Positions 27,094 through 34,563 of a stretch of 64,000 nt of DNA are shown here, piece by piece (the first letter of the stretch is position 1; the number at the start of each line of letters is the position of its first letter). The notes beneath the pieces are model-generated. The model did not search any database, had not been told where the DNA came from, and worked only from the letters and a program-made list of their open reading frames with translations. The stretch lies in NCBI GenBank assembly GCA_012515235.1, contig JAAYYU010000328.1, positions 1-64,000 of the forward strand, written 5' to 3'. The DNA comes from Candidatus Anammoximicrobium sp. Its GTDB lineage: Bacteria > Planctomycetota > Planctomycetia > Pirellulales > Pirellulaceae. The translations under genes were made by a program, and so were the position numbers.

Positions 27094-28637
27094 GCAACGC
27101 CGCCCAGGACCAGATCGGTTCGGCCGTCGTCGTTCAGGTCGCCGACTTCCATCGCCATGTGTCCATCCTCGGATCGCTGCAGACCATGTCGGAGAAAACG
27201 GCGCGGGGCGACCTGCTCCAGCCAGATCAGCGAATCGTACTCGCGGCGACTGGCCCCGCGCAGAATCCGATCCGGCAGAAAGGCGCAGGCCACCACATCC
27301 AAGTCTTCGTCTCCGTCCAGATCGACCGCCAAGGCGCGCATCACGCCCGGCATGGCAGACAGCACATGGTCCTGGAACGGAAAACGCCCTTGGTTCTCCA
27401 GCCAGTGAATGGCGTGGCTGGGCTTGATGTGGAATCCGTCCAGCGTGTCGCCGCTGGTGTACAGCACATCGGTGTCGCCGTCGGCGTCCAGATCGACAAG
27501 CTGGATGCCGCTGGAGCCGAAGGACGGATCTTCCGCCGCAAAGATCAGTTGCCGCTCGAACAACCCCTGGCCGCGGTTCAGGAAGGCTTCCACCGACTCG
27601 AATTCCTGACTGAACAAGGCGACGAAATCCAAGCGGCCATCGCGATCCAAGTCGACGACCGGTGTATGGATGACGCCGTGCCGGTCATCGAGCAGGCGCT
27701 GGCGAAACCGGGGCGTTGATTCGTGGACGCGGATTTGTTCGAGCAACCTCAGGCGGCCCGTGCTCCGCCAGCCAAAATCGGCCACCACCAGGTCCAGGTC
27801 GCCGTCAGAATCCAGGTCAGCAGGCTGAACGTCGGCGACACGGCCCAGGCCCTCCGCGAGGACGACGGGCTCTTGATCCGGCGCGCCCCCGCGCAGCCAG
27901 AGCACTCTGCCGCGATCGTGATCCTGCGGAGAAAAACTTCCCAAATCCGCCACGACGAGATCTTCCTGCCCGTCGCCGTCCAAATCGCACGGCTCGACAT
28001 GGTCCGGATGCGGAATCTTGGTGATCCGTTCCGTCCGGGAAGACCGCCGGTCAGGAATCAGCCTCCGCACCTCACCGGCGCTCATATCGCAGAATAACAA
28101 CTCCGCGCGGTCCTCGGCCCGCGATCTCGTCCGGCGCAGGTGCGACACCGCCGGAAACAACGGAGAGTTGTAGGGGAATTCGACGAACGTGCGTTCAAAA
28201 CGGATCTTGACGCCGTCCGCGGCTTCCTCCGGCGGGGGCAAGACAAGTTCTTCTGGGGCCAGCGACTCGTAGTGGCCGATCACATCGTTCATGCGCGGGA
28301 CCGGCAGGTCGTTTCGTCCTGATTCGACGTAAAACCGCTGCCCCAATTCGACTTGCTCCCGCCACGCGCGGCGGGGAAACGATGCCGGAGGCGGCACGGC
28401 GTGGCAGTCGCCGCAAAAGGCCGCAACCTGACGACCGATCTGCTCCCGATCGACGGGCTCCGCGTGGGGCCTTGGAATCTGGCCCGACCCGCAACCGAGG
28501 GTACCGGACAGAGCTAGAACCAGCAGAAATCGCGTGACCTGCCTTCCGGATTGAGCGTGAGCCTGGGACCCGTGCGCAGGCCGATCCAGCCCAGGATGGG
28601 ACGCTACGACCGCTGATTGTGCTAGAGATAATCGCAT
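27006..28637 (-). CDS. FG-GAP/VCBS propeller lipoprotein with CxDCH haem site
   Basis: 543 aa from ATG 28637, without a strong ribosome binding site. The hydrophobic segment FLLVLALSGTLGC (Cys near residue 49) looks like a lipoprotein signal, but it is preceded by about 33 polar residues, unusually long; no in-frame start closer to it was found. The haem-type motif CGDCHAVP follows near residue 75, with SFPRRAWREQ and ESGRND as in the paralogue at 25303-27093. FG-GAP repeats with Ca-binding loops occupy the remainder (DLDGDGQEDLVV, DLDSDGDLDLVV, DLDRDGRLDFVAL, DLDADGDTDVLY, DLNDDGRTDLVL). It is probably a surface or periplasmic propeller. A fragment of a third copy lies at 30237-30440. Confidence 0.8.
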   Translation of the reverse strand: MRLSLAQSAVVASHPGLDRPAHGSQAHAQSGRQVTRFLLVLALSGTLGCGSGQIPRPHAEPVDREQIGRQVAAFCGDCHAVPPPASFPRRAWREQVELGQRFYVESGRNDLPVPRMNDVIGHYESLAPEELVLPPPEEAADGVKIRFERTFVEFPYNSPLFPAVSHLRRTRSRAEDRAELLFCDMSAGEVRRLIPDRRSSRTERITKIPHPDHVEPCDLDGDGQEDLVVADLGSFSPQDHDRGRVLWLRGGAPDQEPVVLAEGLGRVADVQPADLDSDGDLDLVVADFGWRSTGRLRLLEQIRVHESTPRFRQRLLDDRHGVIHTPVVDLDRDGRLDFVALFSQEFESVEAFLNRGQGLFERQLIFAAEDPSFGSSGIQLVDLDADGDTDVLYTSGDTLDGFHIKPSHAIHWLENQGRFPFQDHVLSAMPGVMRALAVDLDGDEDLDVVACAFLPDRILRGASRREYDSLIWLEQVAPRRFLRHGLQRSEDGHMAMEVGDLNDDGRTDLVLGGVAHRTGSTPPWLTIWWGAADQPVAAAARSP

Positions 28638-28709
28638 GCCAGCCCGCCACTGGATGGTTCGGATCTTTTTCCCGGCCCGCTGCCGCGGACGAATTTCGCG
28701 GTCTTGTGT

Positions 28710-28738
28710 TTGACACCGGATTTGAGCAATACTAGACT
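28710..28738 (+). promoter_or_regulatory. Sigma-70-type promoter candidate for DUF1559 copy 3
   Basis: TTGACA (28710-28715), a 17-base spacer, then TAGACT (28733-28738), about 70 bases before the ATG at 28810. The perfect -35 box and correct spacing are striking in GC-rich DNA; the -10 box is weaker (four of six). It would serve the DUF1559/lipoprotein pair. Confidence 0.5.
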
Positions 28739-28809
28739 TAATGCCATCTTGGGGAAAGTGTGTCGTGTTCCTTTCTTTTTCTTCTGTCTTCTTCTAAGGG
28801 GATTCGAGT

Positions 28810-29805
28810 ATGAACCGCACGCCAAAGCCGCGCGCCCCTAGCCGTGTGGCATCAGGGGCCTTCACGCTGGTGGAATTGTTGGTGGTCATCGCTATCATTG
28901 GAATTCTGGTCGCCTTGTTGTTACCGGCCATTCAGGCGGCGCGCGAGGCGGCCCGCCGCAGTCAGTGTTCGAATAACCTCAAACAGATCGCGGTCGCCGT
29001 TCACAACTACCACGACCGATGTCGGGCGTTTCCGTCGGCGGTGGGAGGCTACCTCAATGGGACCGTCTATCCCAGCCCTTGCCCCGGCTGGGTTCTGACC
29101 AACGGCTTCAGCTGGCGGACCATGATTCTCCCGGACATCGAGCAGCAAGCATTGTATGACCGCATGGATTCCACCTACAGCCACTACAACTGCTACCGCA
29201 ACCGGGGGTTTCCTCGAATGGGTGACGAGGCACCCTCGAGTTCGTCATCGCCGGGTTACACGGCGATCCCGACGTTCCTGTGTCCCAGCGACCCCACGCG
29301 GTTTGTGGGAAGCGACGCACCGACCAATTACGCCGGCATTTGGGGTCTCGAACCGAGGTTGAATAGCAGCGATTCGGTCGCGGGCATCTTTTCGAGGATC
29401 AAAGTCGATATGGGCGGCATCGTCGACGGAACGAGCAACACGGCCATGGTGGGCGAGGTGTATCGCGGCAAGGCCATGTATCTGACCGGACCGGCCGCGA
29501 GCTACACCGGCCAACGCTGTCGCCAGTGGGTTGAAGAGACCGGCTATTGCGGAGCGGCAACGAACTTCACCCCGAACTATGGGATCACGGATGGGACGCC
29601 GGATCAATGGTCGTGGGCGGATCCCGTTGCTGCGGGCCAGTACGGCGCGAACGACCGTCGTCCGATCTCCAGCCTGCATCCCGGCGGAGCGATGTGCGCC
29701 TATGGCGACGGTTCGGTAAAATTCATTCCCGAATCGGTAGACCAAGCCGTCTGGGCCGCTACGGGTTCTCGAGCGGGCAAAGAATCCGAGACTTTCTCGA
29801 ACTGA
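28810..29805 (+). CDS. DUF1559 pseudopilin-like protein, copy 3
   Basis: 331 aa. AAGGGGA lies seven bases before ATG 28810, after a long pyrimidine tract (28769-28795). The leader PRAPSRVASGAFTLVELLVV carries the prepilin methylation segment. The globular part follows the family (NNLKQIAVAVHNYHD, FLCPSDPTRFV, YRGKAMYLTGP, RQWVEETGYCG, ISSLHPGGAMCAYGDGSVKF) and is clearly of a different subgroup from copies 1 and 2. It is closest to copy 4 (30571-31551), with which it shares even the leader peptide. The small lipoprotein gene 17 bases downstream is probably co-transcribed. Confidence 0.95.
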   Translation: MNRTPKPRAPSRVASGAFTLVELLVVIAIIGILVALLLPAIQAAREAARRSQCSNNLKQIAVAVHNYHDRCRAFPSAVGGYLNGTVYPSPCPGWVLTNGFSWRTMILPDIEQQALYDRMDSTYSHYNCYRNRGFPRMGDEAPSSSSSPGYTAIPTFLCPSDPTRFVGSDAPTNYAGIWGLEPRLNSSDSVAGIFSRIKVDMGGIVDGTSNTAMVGEVYRGKAMYLTGPAASYTGQRCRQWVEETGYCGAATNFTPNYGITDGTPDQWSWADPVAAGQYGANDRRPISSLHPGGAMCAYGDGSVKFIPESVDQAVWAATGSRAGKESETFSN

Positions 29806-29822
29806 TCTTGGGAGAACCGAGC

Positions 29823-30236
29823 ATGTTTCGCCATTGCCGTTTGTTTTGTTTATTGGCGCTGCTGGCGTTGGGCCCGGCGGGGTGCGATCCCGGACAAAGC
29901 GCCGCCAGAAAAATGCAGGGCGAGTCCGCTCCCATGTGGCCCGCCCTCGAGGCGCTCACCTCCGGCGAAGAGAGCATGAGTTCCGTAGGCATGGGGATGG
30001 ACAGGGGAGGCCCCGCGGAGGCCCGGAAGGCCGCTTCGTCTGCCCGGTTCAAAGAACTGCTCGACGATTTCGAGAAGACCCCCATTCCTTCCTCGTTCGC
30101 GACTTCGGAACGTGAGTTGGCCAAGAAGGAACTCGTGGCCAACCTGCGCAAGGTCGCCGAGGACGGTCCTGACAGCGAGGTGAAAGCGGCCTACGACAAG
30201 GCTCGAGAGAACATGAAGATTCTGGCTTCGCCGTGA
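29823..30236 (+). CDS. Small lipoprotein paired with DUF1559, copy 3 partner
   Basis: 137 aa. The start at 29823 is preceded by GGGAGAA. The signal peptide LFCLLALLALGPAGC gives a lipidated Cys at residue 21. The mature part is short and helical, with WPALEALTSGEE, a Met/Gly-rich segment (SVGMGMDRGGP) and a charged C-terminal helix (RELAKKELVANLRKVAEDG). I recognise no known domain. The same protein type follows DUF1559 copy 4 (31674-32075), with PIPSxFxTxERE conserved. It is presumably anchored in the inner or outer membrane and serves the DUF1559 protein encoded just upstream. Confidence 0.82.
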   Translation: MFRHCRLFCLLALLALGPAGCDPGQSAARKMQGESAPMWPALEALTSGEESMSSVGMGMDRGGPAEARKAASSARFKELLDDFEKTPIPSSFATSERELAKKELVANLRKVAEDGPDSEVKAAYDKARENMKILASP

Positions 30237-30440
30237 GTTTTCATGGGCGCGACGAGCACCGGGGACAAGCCGATCGGGCAGGCATGCGGTGGCCGTTTTT
30301 TTCCAATCGAAGTCTCCGTCCAGATCGACCATCGGCGGGCGCTTGACGCCCGCCGGCGCGGGCCGCAGATGGTACTGAAAGGTAGGCGTTTCCCGGTGCT
30401 TCGGCCAGTGAATCGCTTGGTCCGACTTGGTGCAAAATCT
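30237..30440 (-). pseudogene. Fragment of an FG-GAP/VCBS propeller gene
   Basis: On the minus strand this reads F-x-x-K-x-x-x-AIHW, then VDLDGDFDW and CLPDRLVPGARR. The intact gene at 27006-28637 has SHAIHWLENQG, then VDLDGDEDLD and AFLPDRILRGASRR in the same order and spacing. The match covers about 65 codons and stops at the stop codon of the lipoprotein gene on the other strand. No start or complete frame remains. Its place, just before DUF1559 copy 4, equals that of the intact gene before copy 3, so it marks a tandem duplication of the whole unit. The plus-strand frames over it are shadows. Confidence 0.75.
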
Positions 30441-30570
30441 CAGCCCCGCGCTGCCAAGCGGATTTCGCGGCCATTCAATCCACAACCTTTTGACCCAGTC
30501 GCACATTCGTAGCGGAGTTGGGGCAATTGACTCGTGTTCTTTACCGTTTTTTTCCAAGGGGATCTGGGTT
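30441..30570 (+). promoter_or_regulatory. Leader region of DUF1559 copy 4
   Basis: Degenerate sequence with similarity to the region before copy 3 (GCTGCC..GCGGATTTCGCGG, and GTGTTC with a T-rich tract before AAGGGGA at 30556-30562). TTGACC occurs at 30490-30495 but without a good -10 box. With the pseudogene it fills the gap between the copy 3 lipoprotein gene and copy 4. Confidence 0.4.
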
Positions 30571-31551
30571 ATGAACTGCGTGCTAAAACCGCGAGCCCCC
30601 AGCCGTTTGGCAACAGGGGCCTTCACACTGGTGGAATTGTTAGTGGTGATTGCCATCATTGGTATCTTGGTCGCCTTACTACTGCCAGCCATTCAGGCGG
30701 CGCGCGAGGCGGCACGCCGGAGTCAGTGTACGAACAACCTCAAGCAAATTGCGACGGCCCTGCACAACTACCACGACACCCACTTGGCGTTCCCGCCGGT
30801 GTCCGGCGGCATCCGAACGGACGCCTACCCGGGCTGTGCGGGTTGGATCATCTCCACCGGTTTCAGCTGGCGGGCCATGATTCTGCCGCAAATGGAGCAA
30901 CAGTCGCTGTACGACAGACTGGACTTCTCGAAGGTCACCACCGGTTGCTACCCGGCTGGCGACACCAGCGGTGCGTTTCCGCGTCTGGGCGATCCTGACC
31001 CGACGGGCCGGCCCGGTGACACGGTCATTCCGACCTTCATGTGTCCGAGCGATCCGACCCGGCAGCAAGGGACCGAAGGCCCGACCAACTACGGAGGGAT
31101 TTGGGGTGATACTCCACGTCCGGAGGCGGATCGAGGCGTGTTCTCGCGGCTGAAAGTCACGATGGGGCACATTACCGACGGCACGGCGAACACCGCCATG
31201 ATCGGCGAGGTGTTCCGCGGCAAGGCGTGCGACCACGTGTATTCAGGAGTCGGCGTGTGCAACGGACAGCGTTGTCGGCGCTGGGTCGAGGAGACCGGTT
31301 ATTGTGGAGCCGCGACGAACGTGACGCCGAACTGGCATGAAAATGACCGGATTACGTGGGTGGACATGCACTGCGCCGGATGTTTTCAAGCGACGGATCG
31401 CCGACCGATTTCCAGCTTGCATCCGGGTGGCGCGCTGTGTGCCTATGCCGATGCCTCGGTCCATTTCATTCCCGACACGGTGGACCAGGTGCTCTGGCAG
31501 AACACGGGATCCAGGTCCGGTCAGGAAGCCGGCGTCTACATGCCTCCGTAA
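30571..31551 (+). CDS. DUF1559 pseudopilin-like protein, copy 4
   Basis: 326 aa. The start at 30571 follows AAGGGGA and a run of seven T. The leader LKPRAPSRLATGAFTLVELL is nearly the same as in copy 3. Other shared blocks are NNLKQIATALHNYHD, TFMCPSDPTRQQG, GEVFRGKACD, CRRWVEETGYCGAATN and ISSLHPGGALCAYADASVHF. The region between CDHVY and MHCAGC carries extra cysteines (CDHVY, CNGQRC, MHCAGC), so disulphide bonds are likely in the extracytoplasmic head. It is followed 122 bases later by the matching lipoprotein gene, as in copy 3. Confidence 0.95.
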   Translation: MNCVLKPRAPSRLATGAFTLVELLVVIAIIGILVALLLPAIQAAREAARRSQCTNNLKQIATALHNYHDTHLAFPPVSGGIRTDAYPGCAGWIISTGFSWRAMILPQMEQQSLYDRLDFSKVTTGCYPAGDTSGAFPRLGDPDPTGRPGDTVIPTFMCPSDPTRQQGTEGPTNYGGIWGDTPRPEADRGVFSRLKVTMGHITDGTANTAMIGEVFRGKACDHVYSGVGVCNGQRCRRWVEETGYCGAATNVTPNWHENDRITWVDMHCAGCFQATDRRPISSLHPGGALCAYADASVHFIPDTVDQVLWQNTGSRSGQEAGVYMPP

Positions 31552-31673
31552 GCGGCTTCACGGTTGGGGCGACCCGCTTGCCGCCGTTGGGTCAGGCATG
31601 GTCGGGCTTGGCCCAGCCCCATCGAACTACTTCTGCCTCATTACTCTTTGCCTTGGATAAGGAGTCGCCTGTC

Positions 31674-32075
31674 GTGGCTCGAGCGTTTTCTTTTGTGGCG
31701 TTGTTGGCGATGATTGTCGCCGGGTGTGATCCGGGAGCCAGCGCAAGGAAAAGAATGGAAGGACCACCCGTTCCGACTTGGCCCGCCTTACAGGCGATCA
31801 ACGGCGAAGGCGGCATGATGACCGTGGGGATGTCGATGCAGAGGGAGGGTCCGAAGGCGGCCCAGGCGGCGGCGGCAGCGCCGGCGTTCACCCAACTGTT
31901 GGACAATCTCGACAAGGAGCCCATCCCGTCGACGTTCTCGACTCCCGAACGCGAAGCAGCAAAGAAGGCTTTCGTCGAAAGCGTGCAGACGATCGCGAAG
32001 GGCGGTTCCGACGACGAAATCAAGGCGTTGTGGGAGAAGGCGCTGGACAGCATGCAAAAGCTGACGAGTCCCTGA
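31674..32075 (+). CDS. Small lipoprotein paired with DUF1559, copy 4 partner
   Basis: 133 aa from a GTG start at 31674, supported by AAGGAG ten bases upstream and by the immediate signal peptide (RAFSFVALLAMIVAGC, lipidated Cys near residue 18). It resembles the lipoprotein at 29823-30236: CDPGASARKRMEG against CDPGQSAARKMQG, then WPALQAI, a Met-rich segment and PIPSTFSTPEREAAKKAF. No known domain. The product is predicted to be membrane-attached and to act with the upstream DUF1559 protein. The GTG start makes it easy to mis-annotate with a long upstream extension. Confidence 0.82.
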   Translation: MARAFSFVALLAMIVAGCDPGASARKRMEGPPVPTWPALQAINGEGGMMTVGMSMQREGPKAAQAAAAAPAFTQLLDNLDKEPIPSTFSTPEREAAKKAFVESVQTIAKGGSDDEIKALWEKALDSMQKLTSP

Positions 32076-32206
32076 GTTCTCGCGCTGTCTCAGCGACGGC
32101 AAACGCATCGGACGCACGCGCTGGGCTAGGGCGGGCAAGTCGCCGCCCGCGTCGGTTGCGGCGAACTGCCGTCTGGAATTGGGAACGCGCTTGGAAACTC
32201 ACTGGT

Positions 32207-33247
32207 ATGACGGCCGATCCAAACCTATCCGCTGCCGATCGAGGCCGCCGCATTGAACGGCTGTGTCAGGCGTTGGCCGTTGTGGCGGCCCTGTGGGCCA
32301 TCGTCTCGGCGGTGCTCTGGTTGCGGCACCCTACGCCTTTGCAACTTGCCGAACGGGCCCTCACCGAAGGCCAATTGCCATCGGCAGTCGAATGTTATCT
32401 GGTCCACCTGATGCGGCATCCAGACGACTGGCGCGCGCGGCTCGAACTGGCGGCCGTGCTGGACGGCATCGATCCGCCGCAATCGCTCGTCGAATTGCAC
32501 AAGATACCGCCGGAAGCCGATCAGTATCGGGACGCGTTGCGGTTCATCGCCCGCATCTGCCTGGAACGCGGGCGGGATCGGGAAGCCAAGGAGGCGCTCC
32601 TGGCCTTGGAGGCCGGTGCATCGGAGGACAGTTGGGTCCAGCTGTCCCTGGCCCAGATCTTCTATCGGCAGCGCAACCGGATGCTCGCGCTGCACCATGC
32701 GCAGCGGGCTGCGGAACTCGATCCGTCCCAGGCCCGGTTCCATTTCCTGGTGGCGGAACTGTTCGACGACCTCGAGCGCCACGCCGACATGATCGCTCCC
32801 TTGCGCGCCGTGCTCGATCTGCAGCCGGGAAACTACGCCGCTCATTTGAACTTGTGCTATGCCTATGCCAAGACGGGCCAGCCGGAAGGAGTCCGCAGGG
32901 AGGCAGCGTGGTGCCTGTCGCGCAATCCCAAGGATTTTGACGCGCGGCGGTTGCTGGCGACAGCGGCCCGCGATGAAGGGAAGACCGAGGAGGCAAAAAC
33001 CGAACTCCGCAAGGCCCTGGAATTGGCGCCGGAGGACATCAACTGCCGCGTGCTGGAGGCGGAACTGCTGCTTTCCGAGCATCAGGCGGAGCAGGCCCTC
33101 CAGCGTCTGAAACCGCTCGTCGAACGCTATCCGGACGAACAGCGTCTGGCGGCCTTGCTGGCCGAGGCGGCGGCGGCGACCGGGCGGCCTGAAGAGGCAG
33201 AGAAATTTCGCGAACCAGGGCAACGCATCCAACAACGGCAGCCATGA
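32207..33247 (+). CDS. Membrane-anchored TPR protein
   Basis: 346 aa. One N-terminal membrane span (ALAVVAALWAIVSAVLWL, about residues 18-35) is followed by about eight TPR or Sel1-like helical repeats, for example LAERALTEGQLPSAVECYLVH, LSLAQIFYRQRNRMLALHHA and LRKALELAPEDINCRVLEAE. TPRs bind protein partners. The last four bases overlap the start of the seven-haem cytochrome gene (ATGA), so it is probably translationally coupled and likely holds or docks that cytochrome at the membrane. No strong ribosome binding site precedes ATG 32207. Confidence 0.8.
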   Translation: MTADPNLSAADRGRRIERLCQALAVVAALWAIVSAVLWLRHPTPLQLAERALTEGQLPSAVECYLVHLMRHPDDWRARLELAAVLDGIDPPQSLVELHKIPPEADQYRDALRFIARICLERGRDREAKEALLALEAGASEDSWVQLSLAQIFYRQRNRMLALHHAQRAAELDPSQARFHFLVAELFDDLERHADMIAPLRAVLDLQPGNYAAHLNLCYAYAKTGQPEGVRREAAWCLSRNPKDFDARRLLATAARDEGKTEEAKTELRKALELAPEDINCRVLEAELLLSEHQAEQALQRLKPLVERYPDEQRLAALLAEAAAATGRPEEAEKFREPGQRIQQRQP

Positions 33248-34410
33248 ACCAGCCGCGACAAACATTTGGCCAACGGACGCGAATTGCCCTCTGGCTGGCG
33301 ATCGGCGGTCTGTGCGCAATCATCGCCAGCCTCCCGCTGCTGCAGTCGCCGGCCGAGCAGACGAAGCGGCACGCGGCGGCGGTGCTGGCTAACGTTCCGC
33401 CGGGCTTTGGATTGTACGTCGAGGATCGCATGTGCGCCGAATGTCATCCCGATCAGGCGGCGTCGTATCCGCGCACGGGCCACGCGCACACGCTACGGCC
33501 CGCCGCCGAGTGGCAATCCGCGGCCGACCTGGATGGAAAGGCCTTTCCAGACCCGGAACGCGGCATCCCGTACCAATATCGGTTCGACCCGCAAAAAGGC
33601 CTGTCGGTGACCGCTCCCGACCGTTTTGGCAACGAGTCCTTTCCCCTCCGTTACGCGTTTGGATCCGGGAGACGCGGCGTCACTTTCTTGACGCTGATTC
33701 CCGACCGGCTCGGTCAGACGGTCGGCGTCGAACACCGCGTCTCCGTCCGCAGCGGCCAAAGCGGACCAGTCCTGGAACTTGCTCCAGGCCACCAAGGGCG
33801 CAAGGCAACGCAAAATGTCGAGCACTTCGGCCGGGTGATTGACGCCGCGACGCTAGCCCGTTGTTTTGACTGCCACGCCACGCGGGGAGAGATCCGCGAA
33901 CAGGAAATCCGCGGCCTGGAACCCAACGTAGGTTGCCAGAAATGCCATTGGCCCGGACGCGGACACGTGCTCGCGATGCGTGAGGCAAAGGCCCGCGGCG
34001 AGGCCGTTCCGACTCGCCCTCCGCCGCCGCCGTTGGAACAGATCCGCGCCTGTAGTCGCTGCCATGTGCAAGCTGGCGGGGACGACGAACTGGAGGCCAT
34101 GCCCGGTCACATCCGCAGCGTCCGGGTGCAAGCCTCCGAGTTACAGCAGAGCCGGTGTTTCATCCAGTCCCCAAACCGCCTGGGCTGCACGACGTGTCAC
34201 GATCCGCACGCTCCGGTTTCCAGCGACCCGGCGGCCTACGTTCAACGTTGCCTGGATTGCCACAAGCCGGCGAGCTCAGCCGTTTGCCCCGTCTCACCCA
34301 AGACGGATTGCATACGCTGCCACATGCCGATCCAAACGGCCGAAAACGAAATCCAGTGGCACGATCACCGCATCCGCAGAGCCTCGAAATCCGAACTCCA
34401 AAACCAATGA
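33244..34410 (+). CDS. Seven-haem cytochrome c, membrane-anchored
   Basis: 388 aa; it starts within the previous stop codon (ATGA). The N-terminal anchor is ALWLAIGGLCAIIASLPLL (about residues 15-33). Seven CxxCH motifs are visible in order: CAECH (64-68), CFDCH, CQKCH, CSRCH, CTTCH, CLDCH and CIRCH. Several His outside the motifs (HAHTLR, RGHVLAMR, HDPHAP, WHDHR) are possible distal ligands, as in octahaem and pentahaem nitrite or hydroxylamine family cytochromes. Between the first and second haem lies a beta-rich segment of about 140 residues without haems. It probably carries electrons in the periplasm or at the outer surface, with the TPR protein and SGNH hydrolase encoded beside it. Confidence 0.9.
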   Translation: MNQPRQTFGQRTRIALWLAIGGLCAIIASLPLLQSPAEQTKRHAAAVLANVPPGFGLYVEDRMCAECHPDQAASYPRTGHAHTLRPAAEWQSAADLDGKAFPDPERGIPYQYRFDPQKGLSVTAPDRFGNESFPLRYAFGSGRRGVTFLTLIPDRLGQTVGVEHRVSVRSGQSGPVLELAPGHQGRKATQNVEHFGRVIDAATLARCFDCHATRGEIREQEIRGLEPNVGCQKCHWPGRGHVLAMREAKARGEAVPTRPPPPPLEQIRACSRCHVQAGGDDELEAMPGHIRSVRVQASELQQSRCFIQSPNRLGCTTCHDPHAPVSSDPAAYVQRCLDCHKPASSAVCPVSPKTDCIRCHMPIQTAENEIQWHDHRIRRASKSELQNQ

Positions 34411-34563
34411 GAAACCCACATGTTCAAACCGCGGCGTCGCGTCGGTTTCGTCTGAGGCGTGGCGGTCAACCGGACGGTGCATCCGTTTCGTGCGTCGTGC
34501 TTTGGTTTTCAGGTTTCTAGCGTGCATCCTGCGGGCTGCGACGGGGCGCATCAGCGGCAGATC

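Noticed and set aside
30243..30512. Plus-strand frame in the gap before DUF1559 copy 4
   Set aside because: It is the antisense of the FG-GAP gene fragment and has no ribosome binding site.
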